DNA of 64,000 bases from CALEMW01 sp964343835 (GCA_964343835.1 CAYFKR010000006.1:135979-199978); one strand, 5' to 3'; shown: positions 9,707-19,502, numbered from the stretch's first letter. Notes: generated by a model not told the origin, from the letters alone. Made by a program: numbers and translations.

Positions 9707-10350
9707 GATTCCCCACCTCCTCCGTCGCCGGGTTCCTCCCCGGCGGTCAGGCGTTTCAGGTCGGCGACGGCGCCGGGGTCCACCACGGCCCCGCCGCTGA
9801 TGATCAACCGGATGCCGTCCTCCACGGACATGTCCAGCACCCTGGTGTCGTCGCGCGGAATGAGCAACAGGAAACCGGAGGTCGGGTTGGGCGTGGTGGG
9901 CAGGAACACGTGCACCACGTCGGATGCGGGTTCATCCTTCGTCAGGAATCCCAGGGCCCACATGCCCCGGCGCGGGTACTCGAAGAGCACCACCTTCTGG
10001 AAGGCCTGACGGCCGTCGCCCAGGAAGACCTCGGCGATCTGCTTGGACGCCGTGAACACGCTCTTCATCACCGGGATGCGGTGGAAGAGCCGCTCCACCA
10101 GGTTGAAGAACGCCACGCCGATCAGATTGCGCGACACCAGCCCCACGAGCCCCACGAGCACGATGCTCAGCAGCACCCCCAGGGCGGTCACCAGCACGTC
10201 GGGCAGGGCCTGCAGCGGCGGAATACGCTCCAGCAAGGGACGCAGCGCACGGTCCACCAGCAGGTAGAGCCGCCAGCCGATCCACGCCGTCACCGCCACG
10301 GGCGTCAGCGTGATCAGGCCCGTCAGGACATGCTGCCGGAAGCGGAACAC
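9703..10350 (-). CDS. DUF502 family membrane protein
   Basis: 215 residues. It has a membrane helix near the start (TGLITLTPVAVTAWIGW), a second at about 55-80, and the family signature RIPVMKSVFTASKQIAE. DUF502 proteins occur widely in bacteria and chloroplasts, but their biochemical role is not settled. The GTG start (10350) is one base downstream of the preceding stop; the stop overlaps mgtE. Confidence 0.88.
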   Translation of the reverse strand: MFRFRQHVLTGLITLTPVAVTAWIGWRLYLLVDRALRPLLERIPPLQALPDVLVTALGVLLSIVLVGLVGLVSRNLIGVAFFNLVERLFHRIPVMKSVFTASKQIAEVFLGDGRQAFQKVVLFEYPRRGMWALGFLTKDEPASDVVHVFLPTTPNPTSGFLLLIPRDDTRVLDMSVEDGIRLIISGGAVVDPGAVADLKRLTAGEEPGDGGGGES

Positions 10351-10351
10351 C

Positions 10352-11659
10352 TCAACCGTCCTTCCCGCCCGGGGCCCCGGGCAGGGCCTCGCCGGACCGG
10401 ACGCGCACCTTCAGGATGCGCTGCTCCTCCACCTGCTCCACGGTCACCTCGAGGCCGGCGATGTCAACGGCGTCACCCGCCTCCGGCACCTTGCCCGCGG
10501 CCTCGTAGACCAGCCCGGCGAGGGTTTCGCTGCCCTCGTCCACGGGCAGCTCCACGCCCAGCTCCTCCTGGAGGTCGTCCAGGTCGATCTTCGGGTCCAC
10601 CCGCAGGGTGCGGTCGTCCAGCCACTCGAAGAGGCGCTCCTGCTCGTCGAACTCGTCCTCGATCTCGCCGACGATCTCCTCCAGCACGTCCTCCAGGGTC
10701 ACCAGCCCCGCCGTGCCGCCGTACTCGTCGATGACCACGGCCATGTGCACGCGCTTGGCCCGGAACTCCTCCAGGATGTCGTCCAGCTTCTTGCTCTCGG
10801 GAATGAAGTATGCCGGGCGCACCAGCTCGCCCACGGCCTTCTCGGCGCCGTCCTCGGTCCCCACCAGGCCCACCAGGTCCTTGGCGTAGAGCAGGCCCAT
10901 GATGCGGTCCACCGACCCCTCGTGCACCGGTATCCGGGAATGGAGGCAGTCGCCGATCACGCGCACGGCCTCGGAGACCGGCGCCGTGGACTCCAGCGAC
11001 ACCATGTCGATGCGCGGGATCATGATCTCCTTGACGGTGGTCTCGTGGAAGCCGAACACGTTGCGGATCATCTCCCGCTCCTCGACCTCCAGGTTGACCT
11101 CGTCGTCGTCCTCGTCGATGAGGCTGCGGATCTCGCCGTCGGACAGGTGGGGCATGGCCTCGGCTGCCCACATGGTGTCGTCGGCGCCGCCCTCGCCACG
11201 GACCAGCAGCGACGTCCACGGCGTGGCCAGGCGGTTCAGGGGCAGCAGGGCGCGCCCCAGGAAGCGAACCACGTCCAGCGGATGACGCGACCCCAGCCAC
11301 TTGGCCCCCATGCCGCCCAGCGACCAGGCCGCCACCACGAGGATTGCGAGCCCGACGTAGAGCCGCACCGCCGGCGTGTCCGGCCAGACGTTCTGGGCGA
11401 GCCGTGCCAGAGCCACGCAGGCCACGCCGGTGGCGCCCAGGTGCCAGCTCCCGATGGCCACCACGAAACGGCGCGGGGAGCCCAGCACGGCGGTCAGGGA
11501 TTCGGGCAGGACGTCGTCCTCGATCAGCCCGTGGCGGTGCAGCGCGCCGGCCCGGAACAGGGCGCTCAGCAGGGACAGCAGGGCCATGGAGACCACATAC
11601 CCGCCCACGGCGACCCAGAGGTCGGCACCTGTCCAATCGACGTGACGCATAGGTTCCAT
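10352..11659 (-). CDS. CorC/HlyC-family protein (DUF21-CBS-CorC_HlyC)
   Basis: 435 residues. Several membrane helices fill the first 150 residues, although the DUF21/CNNM signature there is diverged. Two CBS domains follow (about 205-330), containing the well-conserved VKEIMIPRIDM and MAVVIDEYGGTAGLVTLEDVLEEIVGEI motifs, then the C-terminal CorC_HlyC transporter-associated domain. Family members take part in Mg2+/Co2+ efflux; 'hemolysin' in older names is misleading. Nearby mgtE suggests a role in divalent cation balance. Confidence 0.9.
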   Translation of the reverse strand: MEPMRHVDWTGADLWVAVGGYVVSMALLSLLSALFRAGALHRHGLIEDDVLPESLTAVLGSPRRFVVAIGSWHLGATGVACVALARLAQNVWPDTPAVRLYVGLAILVVAAWSLGGMGAKWLGSRHPLDVVRFLGRALLPLNRLATPWTSLLVRGEGGADDTMWAAEAMPHLSDGEIRSLIDEDDDEVNLEVEEREMIRNVFGFHETTVKEIMIPRIDMVSLESTAPVSEAVRVIGDCLHSRIPVHEGSVDRIMGLLYAKDLVGLVGTEDGAEKAVGELVRPAYFIPESKKLDDILEEFRAKRVHMAVVIDEYGGTAGLVTLEDVLEEIVGEIEDEFDEQERLFEWLDDRTLRVDPKIDLDDLQEELGVELPVDEGSETLAGLVYEAAGKVPEAGDAVDIAGLEVTVEQVEEQRILKVRVRSGEALPGAPGGKDG

Positions 11660-11660
11660 G

Positions 11661-12191
11661 TCAGTCGCGCCCCTCGTTGCGCATCGGGTGGGAGCGCCCG
11701 CAGGTCCGCAGACGCTCCTCCTCCAGGTCCGCCATCCGGCGGCGCTGGTCCTCGTCCTCGTGATCCCAGCCCAGCACGTGGAGCAGGCCGTGGATCGTCA
11801 GCATGGCGATCTCGTCGTCGGGGTCCCAGCCGCGCTCGGCGCAGCGTCCGACCGTGAAGTCCGGCGCAACGACGACCTGACCCACCACGTCGTCGTCCGG
11901 ATCCGACGTGGGGTCCCGCCAGAGGTCCGCCCACGCGCCGGCCTCGCCGGCAGCCAGGTCCGGATCCCCGGGCCCGTCCTCCGACAGATCGGAGAAGGAG
12001 AGCACGTCGGTCACCGCATCCTTGCCGCGGTAGTCCCGGTTGAGGCGACGGATCTCGGCGTCGTCCACCCACACCAGTTCCACTGCCCAATCGTCGCGTC
12101 CCACGCCCGCGGCGAGGGCGTCCTGGACGGCCTCCAGGTCCTTCGAGGGCCGCCAGCCGGGGCCGCCCCTGTCCAGGCGCCTCAGCTTCAC
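11661..12191 (-). CDS. ybeY: endoribonuclease YbeY
   Basis: 176 residues. The zinc signature HGLLHVLGWDH gives ligands H134, H138 and H144, and TDVLSF is the second family motif. YbeY works in 16S rRNA 3' maturation and ribosome quality control. The GTG start overlaps the upstream stop. The order phoH, 7TM-HD gene, ybeY, CorC-like is a well-known conserved neighbourhood, which strengthens all four calls. Confidence 0.95.
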   Translation of the reverse strand: MKLRRLDRGGPGWRPSKDLEAVQDALAAGVGRDDWAVELVWVDDAEIRRLNRDYRGKDAVTDVLSFSDLSEDGPGDPDLAAGEAGAWADLWRDPTSDPDDDVVGQVVVAPDFTVGRCAERGWDPDDEIAMLTIHGLLHVLGWDHEDEDQRRRMADLEEERLRTCGRSHPMRNEGRD

Positions 12192-14440
12192 GCCGCCGGC
12201 TCCCGGCCGTTGCTCCGCTCACGCTGCCCCGGGTAGGCGATCCTGGCGTGGTGGATGCTCGTGAGCAGCGGGATGAAGGCCTCGCGGATGTCGGCCAGGT
12301 CGCGCAGGGTCAGCCCGCACTGGTCCAGCTCCCCGCTGAGCATGCGGTCGTCGAAGATCTGCTTCACCATCTCGCGGATCCGGCCGGGCGTGGGCTTGGA
12401 CAGCGAGCGGGTGGCGGCCTCGGCCGCGTCGGCCAGCATCATGATGGCGGTCTCGCGGCTGCGGGGCTTGGGGCCGGGGTAGCGGAAGTCGTCCACCTTG
12501 ACGGTCTCGTTGCCGCCGCTCTCGAGGGCCTTGTGGTAGAAGAACTTCATCACGTTGGTGCCGTGGTGTTCCGGGATGAAGTCGATCACCGTCTCAGGCA
12601 GCCGCCACTTGCGCCCCAGCTCGATGCCCTCCTTCACGTGGGCCGCCACGATCAGGGCGCTCATGCTGGGGGACAGTTCGTCGTGCTTGTTGCGACCGCC
12701 TCCCTGGTTTTCCACGAAGTACTCGGGCTTGGTCATCTTGCCGATGTCGTGGAACAGGGCTCCCACCCGCGTCAGCAGCGAGTTGGCCCCGATGGCCCTT
12801 GCCGCGTGTTCCGCGAGCTGCCCCACCACTTGGCTGTGGTGGAAGGTGCCCTGGCATTCCAGGGCCATCTTCTTGAGCAGAGGATGGTTCAGGTCCGAGA
12901 GCTCCAGCAGGGTCAGGTCGCTGGACACGCCCACCAGCGGTTCGACGATGGGCAGCAGGAACAGGGCCAGCGCCACCGACGCCACCGGCGTCAGGCTCGC
13001 CACCAGGAACCGGTGCCAGATCCTGGCGTCCAGTTCGCCCGACGACAGGTCCAGCAGCGCCACAAGCAGCACGCCCAGCCCCGCCAGCACGGCGATGGCC
13101 TGGTAGAACTGGTCGCGCTGGCGGATGCGGCGCACCAGGGTCACCGATGCGAGTCCGAGCACCAGCCACGCCACCACCGACAGGGCCGTGGCCTCGTCCG
13201 AGAAGGCCAGCAGGGCCGACGCCAGCACCACCGCAGGGTAGCCGGCCCGGTCCCGGTACAGGGCCGTGACCAGCACGCCCAGCCAGGTGATCGGCACCGC
13301 GAAGGTTCCCAGCGAGGGACGCGTCAGGGCGAACCCGGCTCCCAGCAGGAACAGGGCGAACAGGAGGGTCAGGCTGGTCAGCCGACGCGGGTCGGTCAGC
13401 AGCTCCCGATCGTGGAGCCGCAGCACCCAGCCGAAGAGCAGCAGCAGTCCCGCCACCAGGATCACGCGGGCAGCCTGGCGCCCGAAGGGATCGTCGCCGC
13501 GCTCCACGTTGCCCCGGGCCACGAGCAGGGCGTGCAGGGTGTCCAGGGCCAGCGCCTCCAGCTCGGTCACGCGCTCGCCGCGATCCACGATGCGTTCCCC
13601 GGTCAGGTATTCATGGGAGACGGGAACGGCCTGTCGGGCGGCCAGGCGGCGGGCTCGGGTCTGCTCCGCGCTGTAGACGAGATTCGCCGCCAGCAGCGGC
13701 CGCAGCAGACGGGCTCCCCAGGCGGCGGTCTCGCGATCATGGCCGCGATCCTCCAGCTCCGCCAGGACGGTCTCCTCCACCAGCGACTGCTGCACGAGGC
13801 GGTCCAGGTCCACCGTCGATTCGCTGCCGCCGTCCTGGATGCGCACCTTCCGGTAGTTGCCGGGGGGCAGTTCGTCCACGACTCCCTGCTCCAGGACCGA
13901 CAGCGCCACCTCGTCCGCGTCGTGGAAGAAGCGGGTGGTGTCGGGCAGGGCGTCGAGCCGCTCCAGGTCCTGCATGCCGAGCTCGGGATGACGAAGCGCC
14001 AGCACGCCGATGCGCTCGGCCCCGGACATGGCGGCCAGGCCCCGCGTCTCGTCGTGGAGGGCGGCCAGCAGCCCCAGCCGTTCGCGCAGCAGCCGATCCT
14101 GACCGGGCAGGCGCTCCACCACGGGGGGCTCGACCAGCACCCGCTGGAGCTGGCGCATCTCGATGTCCTGTTCCAGCAAGGGTGCGGTGAAATCGAAGGG
14201 CGCGCGGACCTCCGCACCGGCGATCTCACCCACGCCCGGCAGGTCCGACGCCAGCCGCGGATGGGCGGGCAGCAGCACGGCATGCAGCACCGTCAGCAGC
14301 ACCAGCCCGCCCAGGGGCCAGGCGATGACCCGCCAGTCGGGCTGCCCGGCCGGCCGGTCCTTCTTCGACGGCCGCTGTCCGGGAGACCGCACGGCCTCGA
14401 TGGGCCGCCTCAGCCAGCCGATGGGATCCCACCACTTCAT
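12188..14440 (-). CDS. 7TM-HD family phosphohydrolase (PgpH-like c-di-AMP phosphodiesterase)
   Basis: 750 residues. A first membrane helix (about 40-57) is followed by an extracytoplasmic 7TMR-HDED domain (about 60-300), seven membrane helices (about 330-510) and a cytoplasmic HD domain. The HD domain shows GTFHHSQVV, FHDIGKM and PEHHGTN. Listeria PgpH of this architecture hydrolyses cyclic di-AMP. The substrate here is inferred from architecture. The ATG at 14440 makes an ATGA with the phoH stop and fixes the start. Confidence 0.92.
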   Translation of the reverse strand: MKWWDPIGWLRRPIEAVRSPGQRPSKKDRPAGQPDWRVIAWPLGGLVLLTVLHAVLLPAHPRLASDLPGVGEIAGAEVRAPFDFTAPLLEQDIEMRQLQRVLVEPPVVERLPGQDRLLRERLGLLAALHDETRGLAAMSGAERIGVLALRHPELGMQDLERLDALPDTTRFFHDADEVALSVLEQGVVDELPPGNYRKVRIQDGGSESTVDLDRLVQQSLVEETVLAELEDRGHDRETAAWGARLLRPLLAANLVYSAEQTRARRLAARQAVPVSHEYLTGERIVDRGERVTELEALALDTLHALLVARGNVERGDDPFGRQAARVILVAGLLLLFGWVLRLHDRELLTDPRRLTSLTLLFALFLLGAGFALTRPSLGTFAVPITWLGVLVTALYRDRAGYPAVVLASALLAFSDEATALSVVAWLVLGLASVTLVRRIRQRDQFYQAIAVLAGLGVLLVALLDLSSGELDARIWHRFLVASLTPVASVALALFLLPIVEPLVGVSSDLTLLELSDLNHPLLKKMALECQGTFHHSQVVGQLAEHAARAIGANSLLTRVGALFHDIGKMTKPEYFVENQGGGRNKHDELSPSMSALIVAAHVKEGIELGRKWRLPETVIDFIPEHHGTNVMKFFYHKALESGGNETVKVDDFRYPGPKPRSRETAIMMLADAAEAATRSLSKPTPGRIREMVKQIFDDRMLSGELDQCGLTLRDLADIREAFIPLLTSIHHARIAYPGQRERSNGREPAA

Positions 14441-15456
14441 GCCGGACCCTCCCCGTTGGCTCCACCTTCCCCCTCGCACTCGGCGAAGGCCGCGATGATG
14501 CGCCGCACCAGCGGATGCCGCACGACGTCGCGCTCGATGAGCTCCACGAACGCCACGCCCTCGGTGTCCTTCAGGATCTCCCGCGCCCCCACCAGGCCGG
14601 AACGACGGTCGCCGTCGAGGTCGATCTGGGTCACGTCGCCGGTGATCACGGCCTTGCTCTGGTGGCCCAGGCGCGTCAGGAACATCTTCATCTGGCCCAG
14701 GGTCGTGTTCTGGGCCTCGTCCAGGATCACGAAGGCGTGGTTCAGGGTCCGGCCGCGCATGTACGCCAGGGGCGCGGCCTCGATCACGCCGCTGGTCATG
14801 TACCGCTGGATCCGGCTCGCGCCGATGGTGTCGCTCAGGGCGTCGTAGAGGGGGCGCAGGTAGGGGTCGATCTTCTCCTGGAGGTCTCCGGGCAGGAACC
14901 CGAGCTGCTCGCCCGCCTCCACCGCCGGCCGCACCAGGATCACGCGCTCCACGAGTCCGCGCCGCAGGTAGTCCATGGCCATGACCACGGCCAGGTATGT
15001 CTTGCCCGTGCCGGCAGGGCCCACCGCGAACACCGCATCGTGGGTGCGGATGGCGGCGATGTAGTCCTCCTGGCCGTCGGTCCGGGCCCGGATGGCCTTG
15101 CGGTCCTGGGCCGAGTAGTACAGCGGGGGATCTTCCGCGTTCACCGCCGCCGGCGCAGCATCCCTGTGGGTCTCGGCCTGCTCCAGGGCGTACTCCACGG
15201 TCACGGCGTCCAGCACCTTGTCCCGCTCGAGCAGCCCGATGAGCCGTTCCACCACGCCGGTCATGCGTTCGGCATCGGCCGGTGCACCGCGCAGCACCAT
15301 CACCCCGCTGCGCACGGTGATGGTGCCGGAGAAGCGGTCCTGGAGACGGCTCAGGTTGCAGTCGCCTGGGCCGAGCAGGGCGAAATGGTCCAGCCCTTCG
15401 AGATCGATGCGGATCTCGTTGCGCGCGGGACGCTGCACCCTGGACGACCCGGTCAT
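14437..15456 (-). CDS. phoH: PhoH-like ATPase
   Basis: 339 residues. The P-loop is GPAGTGKT (146-153), followed by the PhoH-specific VILVRPAVEAGEQLGFLPGD motif, the Walker B FVILDEAQN and the SKAVITGDVTQIDL motif. An N-terminal KH-like segment (about 15-75) is usual for PhoH-L proteins that neighbour ybeY. A role as an RNA-associated ATPase or helicase partner of YbeY is inferred from this conserved linkage. Confidence 0.93.
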   Translation of the reverse strand: MTGSSRVQRPARNEIRIDLEGLDHFALLGPGDCNLSRLQDRFSGTITVRSGVMVLRGAPADAERMTGVVERLIGLLERDKVLDAVTVEYALEQAETHRDAAPAAVNAEDPPLYYSAQDRKAIRARTDGQEDYIAAIRTHDAVFAVGPAGTGKTYLAVVMAMDYLRRGLVERVILVRPAVEAGEQLGFLPGDLQEKIDPYLRPLYDALSDTIGASRIQRYMTSGVIEAAPLAYMRGRTLNHAFVILDEAQNTTLGQMKMFLTRLGHQSKAVITGDVTQIDLDGDRRSGLVGAREILKDTEGVAFVELIERDVVRHPLVRRIIAAFAECEGEGGANGEGPA

Positions 15457-17222
15457 GACTCCTCAGCCTCCTCCACCAGGGCAAGCCGCAGCTCCTCGAG
15501 CTGGGCCCCGTCGATGGGACCCGGCGACCTGTCCAGGGGCGACGCCGCCATGTGCGTCTTGGGGAACGCGATCACGTCGCGCAGGGACGGGCTGCCGGTC
15601 ATCAGCATCACCACGCGGTCCAGACCCAGGGCGATGCCGCCGTGGGGCGGAGCGCCGTACTCGAGGGCCTCCAGGAAGAAGCCGAACTTGGAGTCGGCCT
15701 CCTCGGCGTCCATGCCCACGATCCGGAAGATGGTCTCCTGGATGTCACGACGGTGCACACGGATGCTGCCCGACCCCAGCTCCACGCCGTTGCACACCAG
15801 GTCGTAGAGCTGACCGTGGCACGCCCCGGGGTCCGACTCGAGCCGGGGCAGGCTCTCGTCGTCGGGCATGGTGAACATGTGGTGGCAGGCGGTCCAGGAG
15901 CCGTCGTCGTTCTGCTCGAAGAGCGGAAAGCTGCGCACCCAGGCGAAAGCCCAGGCGCCCTCGGGGATCCAGTCCTCCTGCTCGGCGAGCTTCAGGCGGA
16001 CCTGGCCCAGCGGCTCGAGCACCGCGCCCGCGGCCCCGGCGCCGAAGAGCAGCAGGTCGCCCTCGCGGCAACCGGTGCGCTCGCGGAGGGCGTCCTTGAA
16101 GCCGTCGGAGAAGAACTTGCTCACGCCGGCGTCCAGGCCGTCGGCGGTGACCTTGGCGAAGGCCAGCCCGCCTGCGCCGTGACGCTTGGCCAGGTCCTCG
16201 AGCTCCGAGACCTGCTTGCGCGAGTAGCCCGCACAACCGGACGCCACCAGGCAGCGCACCATGCCGCCGCCGCCGATGGCGTTCTCGAACACGCCGAAGC
16301 CGCATTCCTCGACCAGGTCGCTCAGCTCGATGATCCGACAGTCGAACCGCAGGTCCGGCTTGTCGGAGCCGTACAGGTTCATGGCGTCGGCGTACGACAT
16401 GCGCGGGAAGGGAGTCTCCAGCTCCAGGCCGATGGCGTCGCGGAACATGGTCCCGACCATGCCCTCCACCAGGCCGTAGATCTCCTCCTCGGTCACGAAG
16501 CTCATCTCGAGGTCGATCTGCGTGTGCTCCGGTTGGCGGTCCTTGCGCAGGTCCTCGTCGCGCATGCAGCGCGGCAGCTGGAAGTAGCGGTCCACCCCCG
16601 ACACCATCAGGATCTGCTTGTAGAGCTGGGGCGACTGGGGCAGCGCGTAGAACTGGCCCGGGTGCACCCGGCTCGGCACCACGTAGTCGCGGGCGCCTTC
16701 CGGCGTGGTGCGGATCAGCAGGGGCGTCTCGATCTCCAGGAACTCGTTGTCCGAGAGGTAGCGGCGCACCGACTGGGCCGCCCGGTGCCGGATCTCCATG
16801 TTGCGGAGCATCTCGGGCCGGCGCATGTCCACGTACCGGTACTGCAGGCGCATCTCGTCGCTGACCTGGGCGGCCTGCTCGAGCTGGAAGGGCAGCGGCT
16901 TGCAGCCGTTGAGGATCTCGATATCCGAGGCCTCCACCTCCACCGCACCGGTGGCCATGGCCTCGTTGACCATGCCCTCGGGCCGCGGACGCACGCGACC
17001 GCGCACGGCGATCACGGATTCCAGCTTCACTTCACCGGACCGCGCCGCGAGGTCGCCGCTCTCGAACACGACCTGCAGCACGCCGGACCGGTCGCGCAGG
17101 TCGATGAAGGTGACGCCGCCCATATCGCGGATCTTGGCGGCCCAGCCCGCGACGCGGACCTCCTCGCCGACCATGGCCGCGGTGACCGTACCGCAGCGGT
17201 GCGTCCTGATCTTGCTACTCAC
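15453..17222 (-). CDS. aspS: aspartyl-tRNA synthetase (AspRS or AspRS/AsnRS type)
   Basis: 589 residues, the length of bacterial AspRS. An OB-fold anticodon-binding domain (about 1-110) precedes the class II core with FLEIETPLLIRTTPEGARDYVVPSR (motif 1/2 region) and the GAD insertion (about 290-410). Motif 3 is GGIALGLDRVVMLM. Whether it also charges tRNA-Asn cannot be told here. The start is GTG at 17222, inside the last codons of hisS (8-base overlap); its stop overlaps phoH by ATGA. Confidence 0.96.
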   Translation of the reverse strand: MSSKIRTHRCGTVTAAMVGEEVRVAGWAAKIRDMGGVTFIDLRDRSGVLQVVFESGDLAARSGEVKLESVIAVRGRVRPRPEGMVNEAMATGAVEVEASDIEILNGCKPLPFQLEQAAQVSDEMRLQYRYVDMRRPEMLRNMEIRHRAAQSVRRYLSDNEFLEIETPLLIRTTPEGARDYVVPSRVHPGQFYALPQSPQLYKQILMVSGVDRYFQLPRCMRDEDLRKDRQPEHTQIDLEMSFVTEEEIYGLVEGMVGTMFRDAIGLELETPFPRMSYADAMNLYGSDKPDLRFDCRIIELSDLVEECGFGVFENAIGGGGMVRCLVASGCAGYSRKQVSELEDLAKRHGAGGLAFAKVTADGLDAGVSKFFSDGFKDALRERTGCREGDLLLFGAGAAGAVLEPLGQVRLKLAEQEDWIPEGAWAFAWVRSFPLFEQNDDGSWTACHHMFTMPDDESLPRLESDPGACHGQLYDLVCNGVELGSGSIRVHRRDIQETIFRIVGMDAEEADSKFGFFLEALEYGAPPHGGIALGLDRVVMLMTGSPSLRDVIAFPKTHMAASPLDRSPGPIDGAQLEELRLALVEEAEES

Positions 17223-18492
17223 TGTCGAGGACCTCCCTCACGGCGGACAGCACCTTGTCGCGCTCCACCGCTTCCTGGTGACCGGTTGCGAGAATCTTGA
17301 GCTGGAACTGATCGGTGGACACCTCGTCGGCGCCGGCCAGCAGCACGACCCGCGCTCCCCGCAGGTTGGCCGACTTCATCTGGGCCTTGGCGCCGCGGCC
17401 GGTGGTGTCGACCTCCACGCGGCACACGCCGCGCAGAAGGTCCGAGTTGGCCAGGGCATAGCGCTGGGCCGCCGCGTCCAGGCAGACCATGTAGACGTCC
17501 ACCGCCGACTGGCTGCTGCGCTGCGGATCCACCGCGTCGGGGTAGAGGTGGCGGATGGCCCGTTCGACACCCATGGAGAACCCGACGGCCGGGGTCTCCG
17601 GCCCGCCGCATTGCCCCACGAGCCCGTCGTAGCGGCCGCCCCCGCACAGGGCGCTCTGCCGCAGGTCCTGGCGCGCCGAGATCTCGAAGGTGGTCCGCGT
17701 GTAGTAATCCAGACCACGCACGAGGGCGGGGTCGTTCTCGTAGTCCACGCCCAGATCCCCGAGAGCCGCACACACGGTCTCGTGGTGAACGCGGCAGGTG
17801 TCGCAGACCGCCTCGCTGATGGGCTCGAAGGCCGACATCAGCTCGCGGCACGACTCCTCCTTGCAGTCGAAGAGCCGCAGCGGGTTGGTCTCCATGCGTC
17901 CCTGGCAGGTGCGGCAGAAGCTGTCGGCCCGCCCCATCGCCCACTCGCGCAGACGGGACACGTAGCCGGGCCGGCATTCCGGGCAGCCGATGGTGTTGAC
18001 CTGCACCTTGAGCCCCTCCGCATCCACGGCCTCGAACAGGGCCACGGCGGCGCGGATCACCTCGGCGTCCAGCACGGGGCTGTCCGACCCGATGGCCTCC
18101 ACGCCCACCTGGTGGAACTGGCGATACCGGCCGGCCTGGGGCCGGTCGTAGCGGAACATGGGCCCCATGTAATAGAACTTGAGGGTGCCCGGCTGGCGCG
18201 TCAGGCCGTTCTCCAGATAGGCGCGCACCACCGACGCCGTGGCCTCGGGCCGCAGGGTCAGGCTCTCGCCGCCCTTGGTCTCGAAGGTGTACATCTCCTT
18301 GTCGACGATGTCGGTCCCCTCACCCACCGAGCGGATGAACAGGTCCGTCGACTCGATGATCGGGGTGCGGATCTCGCCGAACCCGAACCGCTCGAGCACG
18401 GTCCGCCAGCGGTCCTCGCACCAGCGCCAGCGCTCCATGTCTTCCAGCAGCACGTCCCTCGTCCCCTTGGGACGGCGGTAACGGATGTCCAT
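17215..18492 (-). CDS. hisS: histidyl-tRNA synthetase
   Basis: 425 residues. Motif signatures RGTKDV-like PKGTRDV, FRYDRPQAGRYRQFHQ and GLDYYTRTTFEI are clear, with a C-terminal anticodon-binding domain. Between about residues 170 and 240 sit several CxxC pairs (CPEC, CRTC, CDTC), consistent with a metal-bound insertion seen in a subset of bacterial HisRS. It heads the chain of eleven closely packed genes that ends at glyS. Confidence 0.95.
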   Translation of the reverse strand: MDIRYRRPKGTRDVLLEDMERWRWCEDRWRTVLERFGFGEIRTPIIESTDLFIRSVGEGTDIVDKEMYTFETKGGESLTLRPEATASVVRAYLENGLTRQPGTLKFYYMGPMFRYDRPQAGRYRQFHQVGVEAIGSDSPVLDAEVIRAAVALFEAVDAEGLKVQVNTIGCPECRPGYVSRLREWAMGRADSFCRTCQGRMETNPLRLFDCKEESCRELMSAFEPISEAVCDTCRVHHETVCAALGDLGVDYENDPALVRGLDYYTRTTFEISARQDLRQSALCGGGRYDGLVGQCGGPETPAVGFSMGVERAIRHLYPDAVDPQRSSQSAVDVYMVCLDAAAQRYALANSDLLRGVCRVEVDTTGRGAKAQMKSANLRGARVVLLAGADEVSTDQFQLKILATGHQEAVERDKVLSAVREVLDSE

Positions 18493-18529
18493 CGTCTCTC
18501 CAGTCGTCGGCGCCCCTCGGGGGCGACCG

Positions 18530-19471
18530 TCAGGGTGCTTGTTCGAGTTCCGTCCGCCCGGCTCCGCCGATGACCACCAGCACCCGGGCAGGTTCCAGCG
18601 ACACCAGCGACAGGTGCTCGGGCAGCAGCACGTCGGGTTCGAGGGTATGGGTGCCGGTCCCGAGGCCGCTCAGGGCGACCGTCAGGGAGACCGACGACAT
18701 GGGCAGCTCCTCCACCTCGCCCCGGGGACCGACCACGGCCACGCTGGCCACGGGCGGGAAGATCTCCACCGTCGGCTGCCCCTGATCCACCAGAGGCACC
18801 ACCGGAACGTGTTCGAAGGTACGAGCCACCGCCTCGGCGCTGCGATAGGCGATGCGGATCCGCATGGGATCGACGCTCAGGCCCTCTCCGGGAGACACCA
18901 GCGCCCGCTCCACGTCCTGGCTGCCCCGGATCCTCGACAGGTCGAAGGGCTCCGTCGCCACCGGTTCGTCCAGGGGCTCCAGCCGGGCCGCCGGCCCCGT
19001 CACGTCCACGCTGTCGGGCTCCGCCCGGACGGCCCCCAGCAGGATCCGTCCGTCGGGCACGGCACCCACCGTCGCGATCCGGACCGGCAGCCGCCGGGTC
19101 ACGATGCGGTCCAGGACCAGGGAAAGCCGCACCGGCGGATGGACGCCGACGTCGGTCAGGGTCGACTCCACGTCGTTCACCGTCACGTCGCGCTGCCAGA
19201 GGGCGCCGGGACGGACCTCCGAGAGGTCCACCTCCACGCGCCCGAGCCCACGCCCCAGGAACTGGTTCGTGAAGAACTGCCACTTGCTGCCGGTGGCCCG
19301 CACGCGGACCGACTCCGGCCAGTGGTTGCCGGCCAAGGTGGTGCCCGCCGGCAGGCCGGTCAACGACAGAGGCAACTCGACCTCGCGCGTCAGCATGCGG
19401 CTCGAGGCCACCTGGATCCAGATGACCACGGCCGCCAGCACGCAGAAGATCTTCATGGCGTGACGATTCAC
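18530..19471 (-). CDS. YbbR-like domain protein (CdaR-type)
   Basis: 313 residues. One N-terminal membrane helix (KIFCVLAAVVIWIQVASS) is followed by three or so extracytoplasmic YbbR repeats of about 80 residues, each with a conserved strand such as LPLSLTGLPAGTTL and VPVVPLVDQG. In Firmicutes the YbbR protein CdaR binds and regulates the diadenylate cyclase CdaA. No cyclase gene is in this window, though a c-di-AMP phosphodiesterase-like gene lies 4 kb downstream. The start is GTG (19471) with a GAGG site; an ATG 15 bases further in is an alternative. Confidence 0.85.
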   Translation of the reverse strand: MNRHAMKIFCVLAAVVIWIQVASSRMLTREVELPLSLTGLPAGTTLAGNHWPESVRVRATGSKWQFFTNQFLGRGLGRVEVDLSEVRPGALWQRDVTVNDVESTLTDVGVHPPVRLSLVLDRIVTRRLPVRIATVGAVPDGRILLGAVRAEPDSVDVTGPAARLEPLDEPVATEPFDLSRIRGSQDVERALVSPGEGLSVDPMRIRIAYRSAEAVARTFEHVPVVPLVDQGQPTVEIFPPVASVAVVGPRGEVEELPMSSVSLTVALSGLGTGTHTLEPDVLLPEHLSLVSLEPARVLVVIGGAGRTELEQAP

Positions 19472-19502
19472 GGCGTCGCCTCGGTTCCGCCCGGTCGGCG
19501 GA

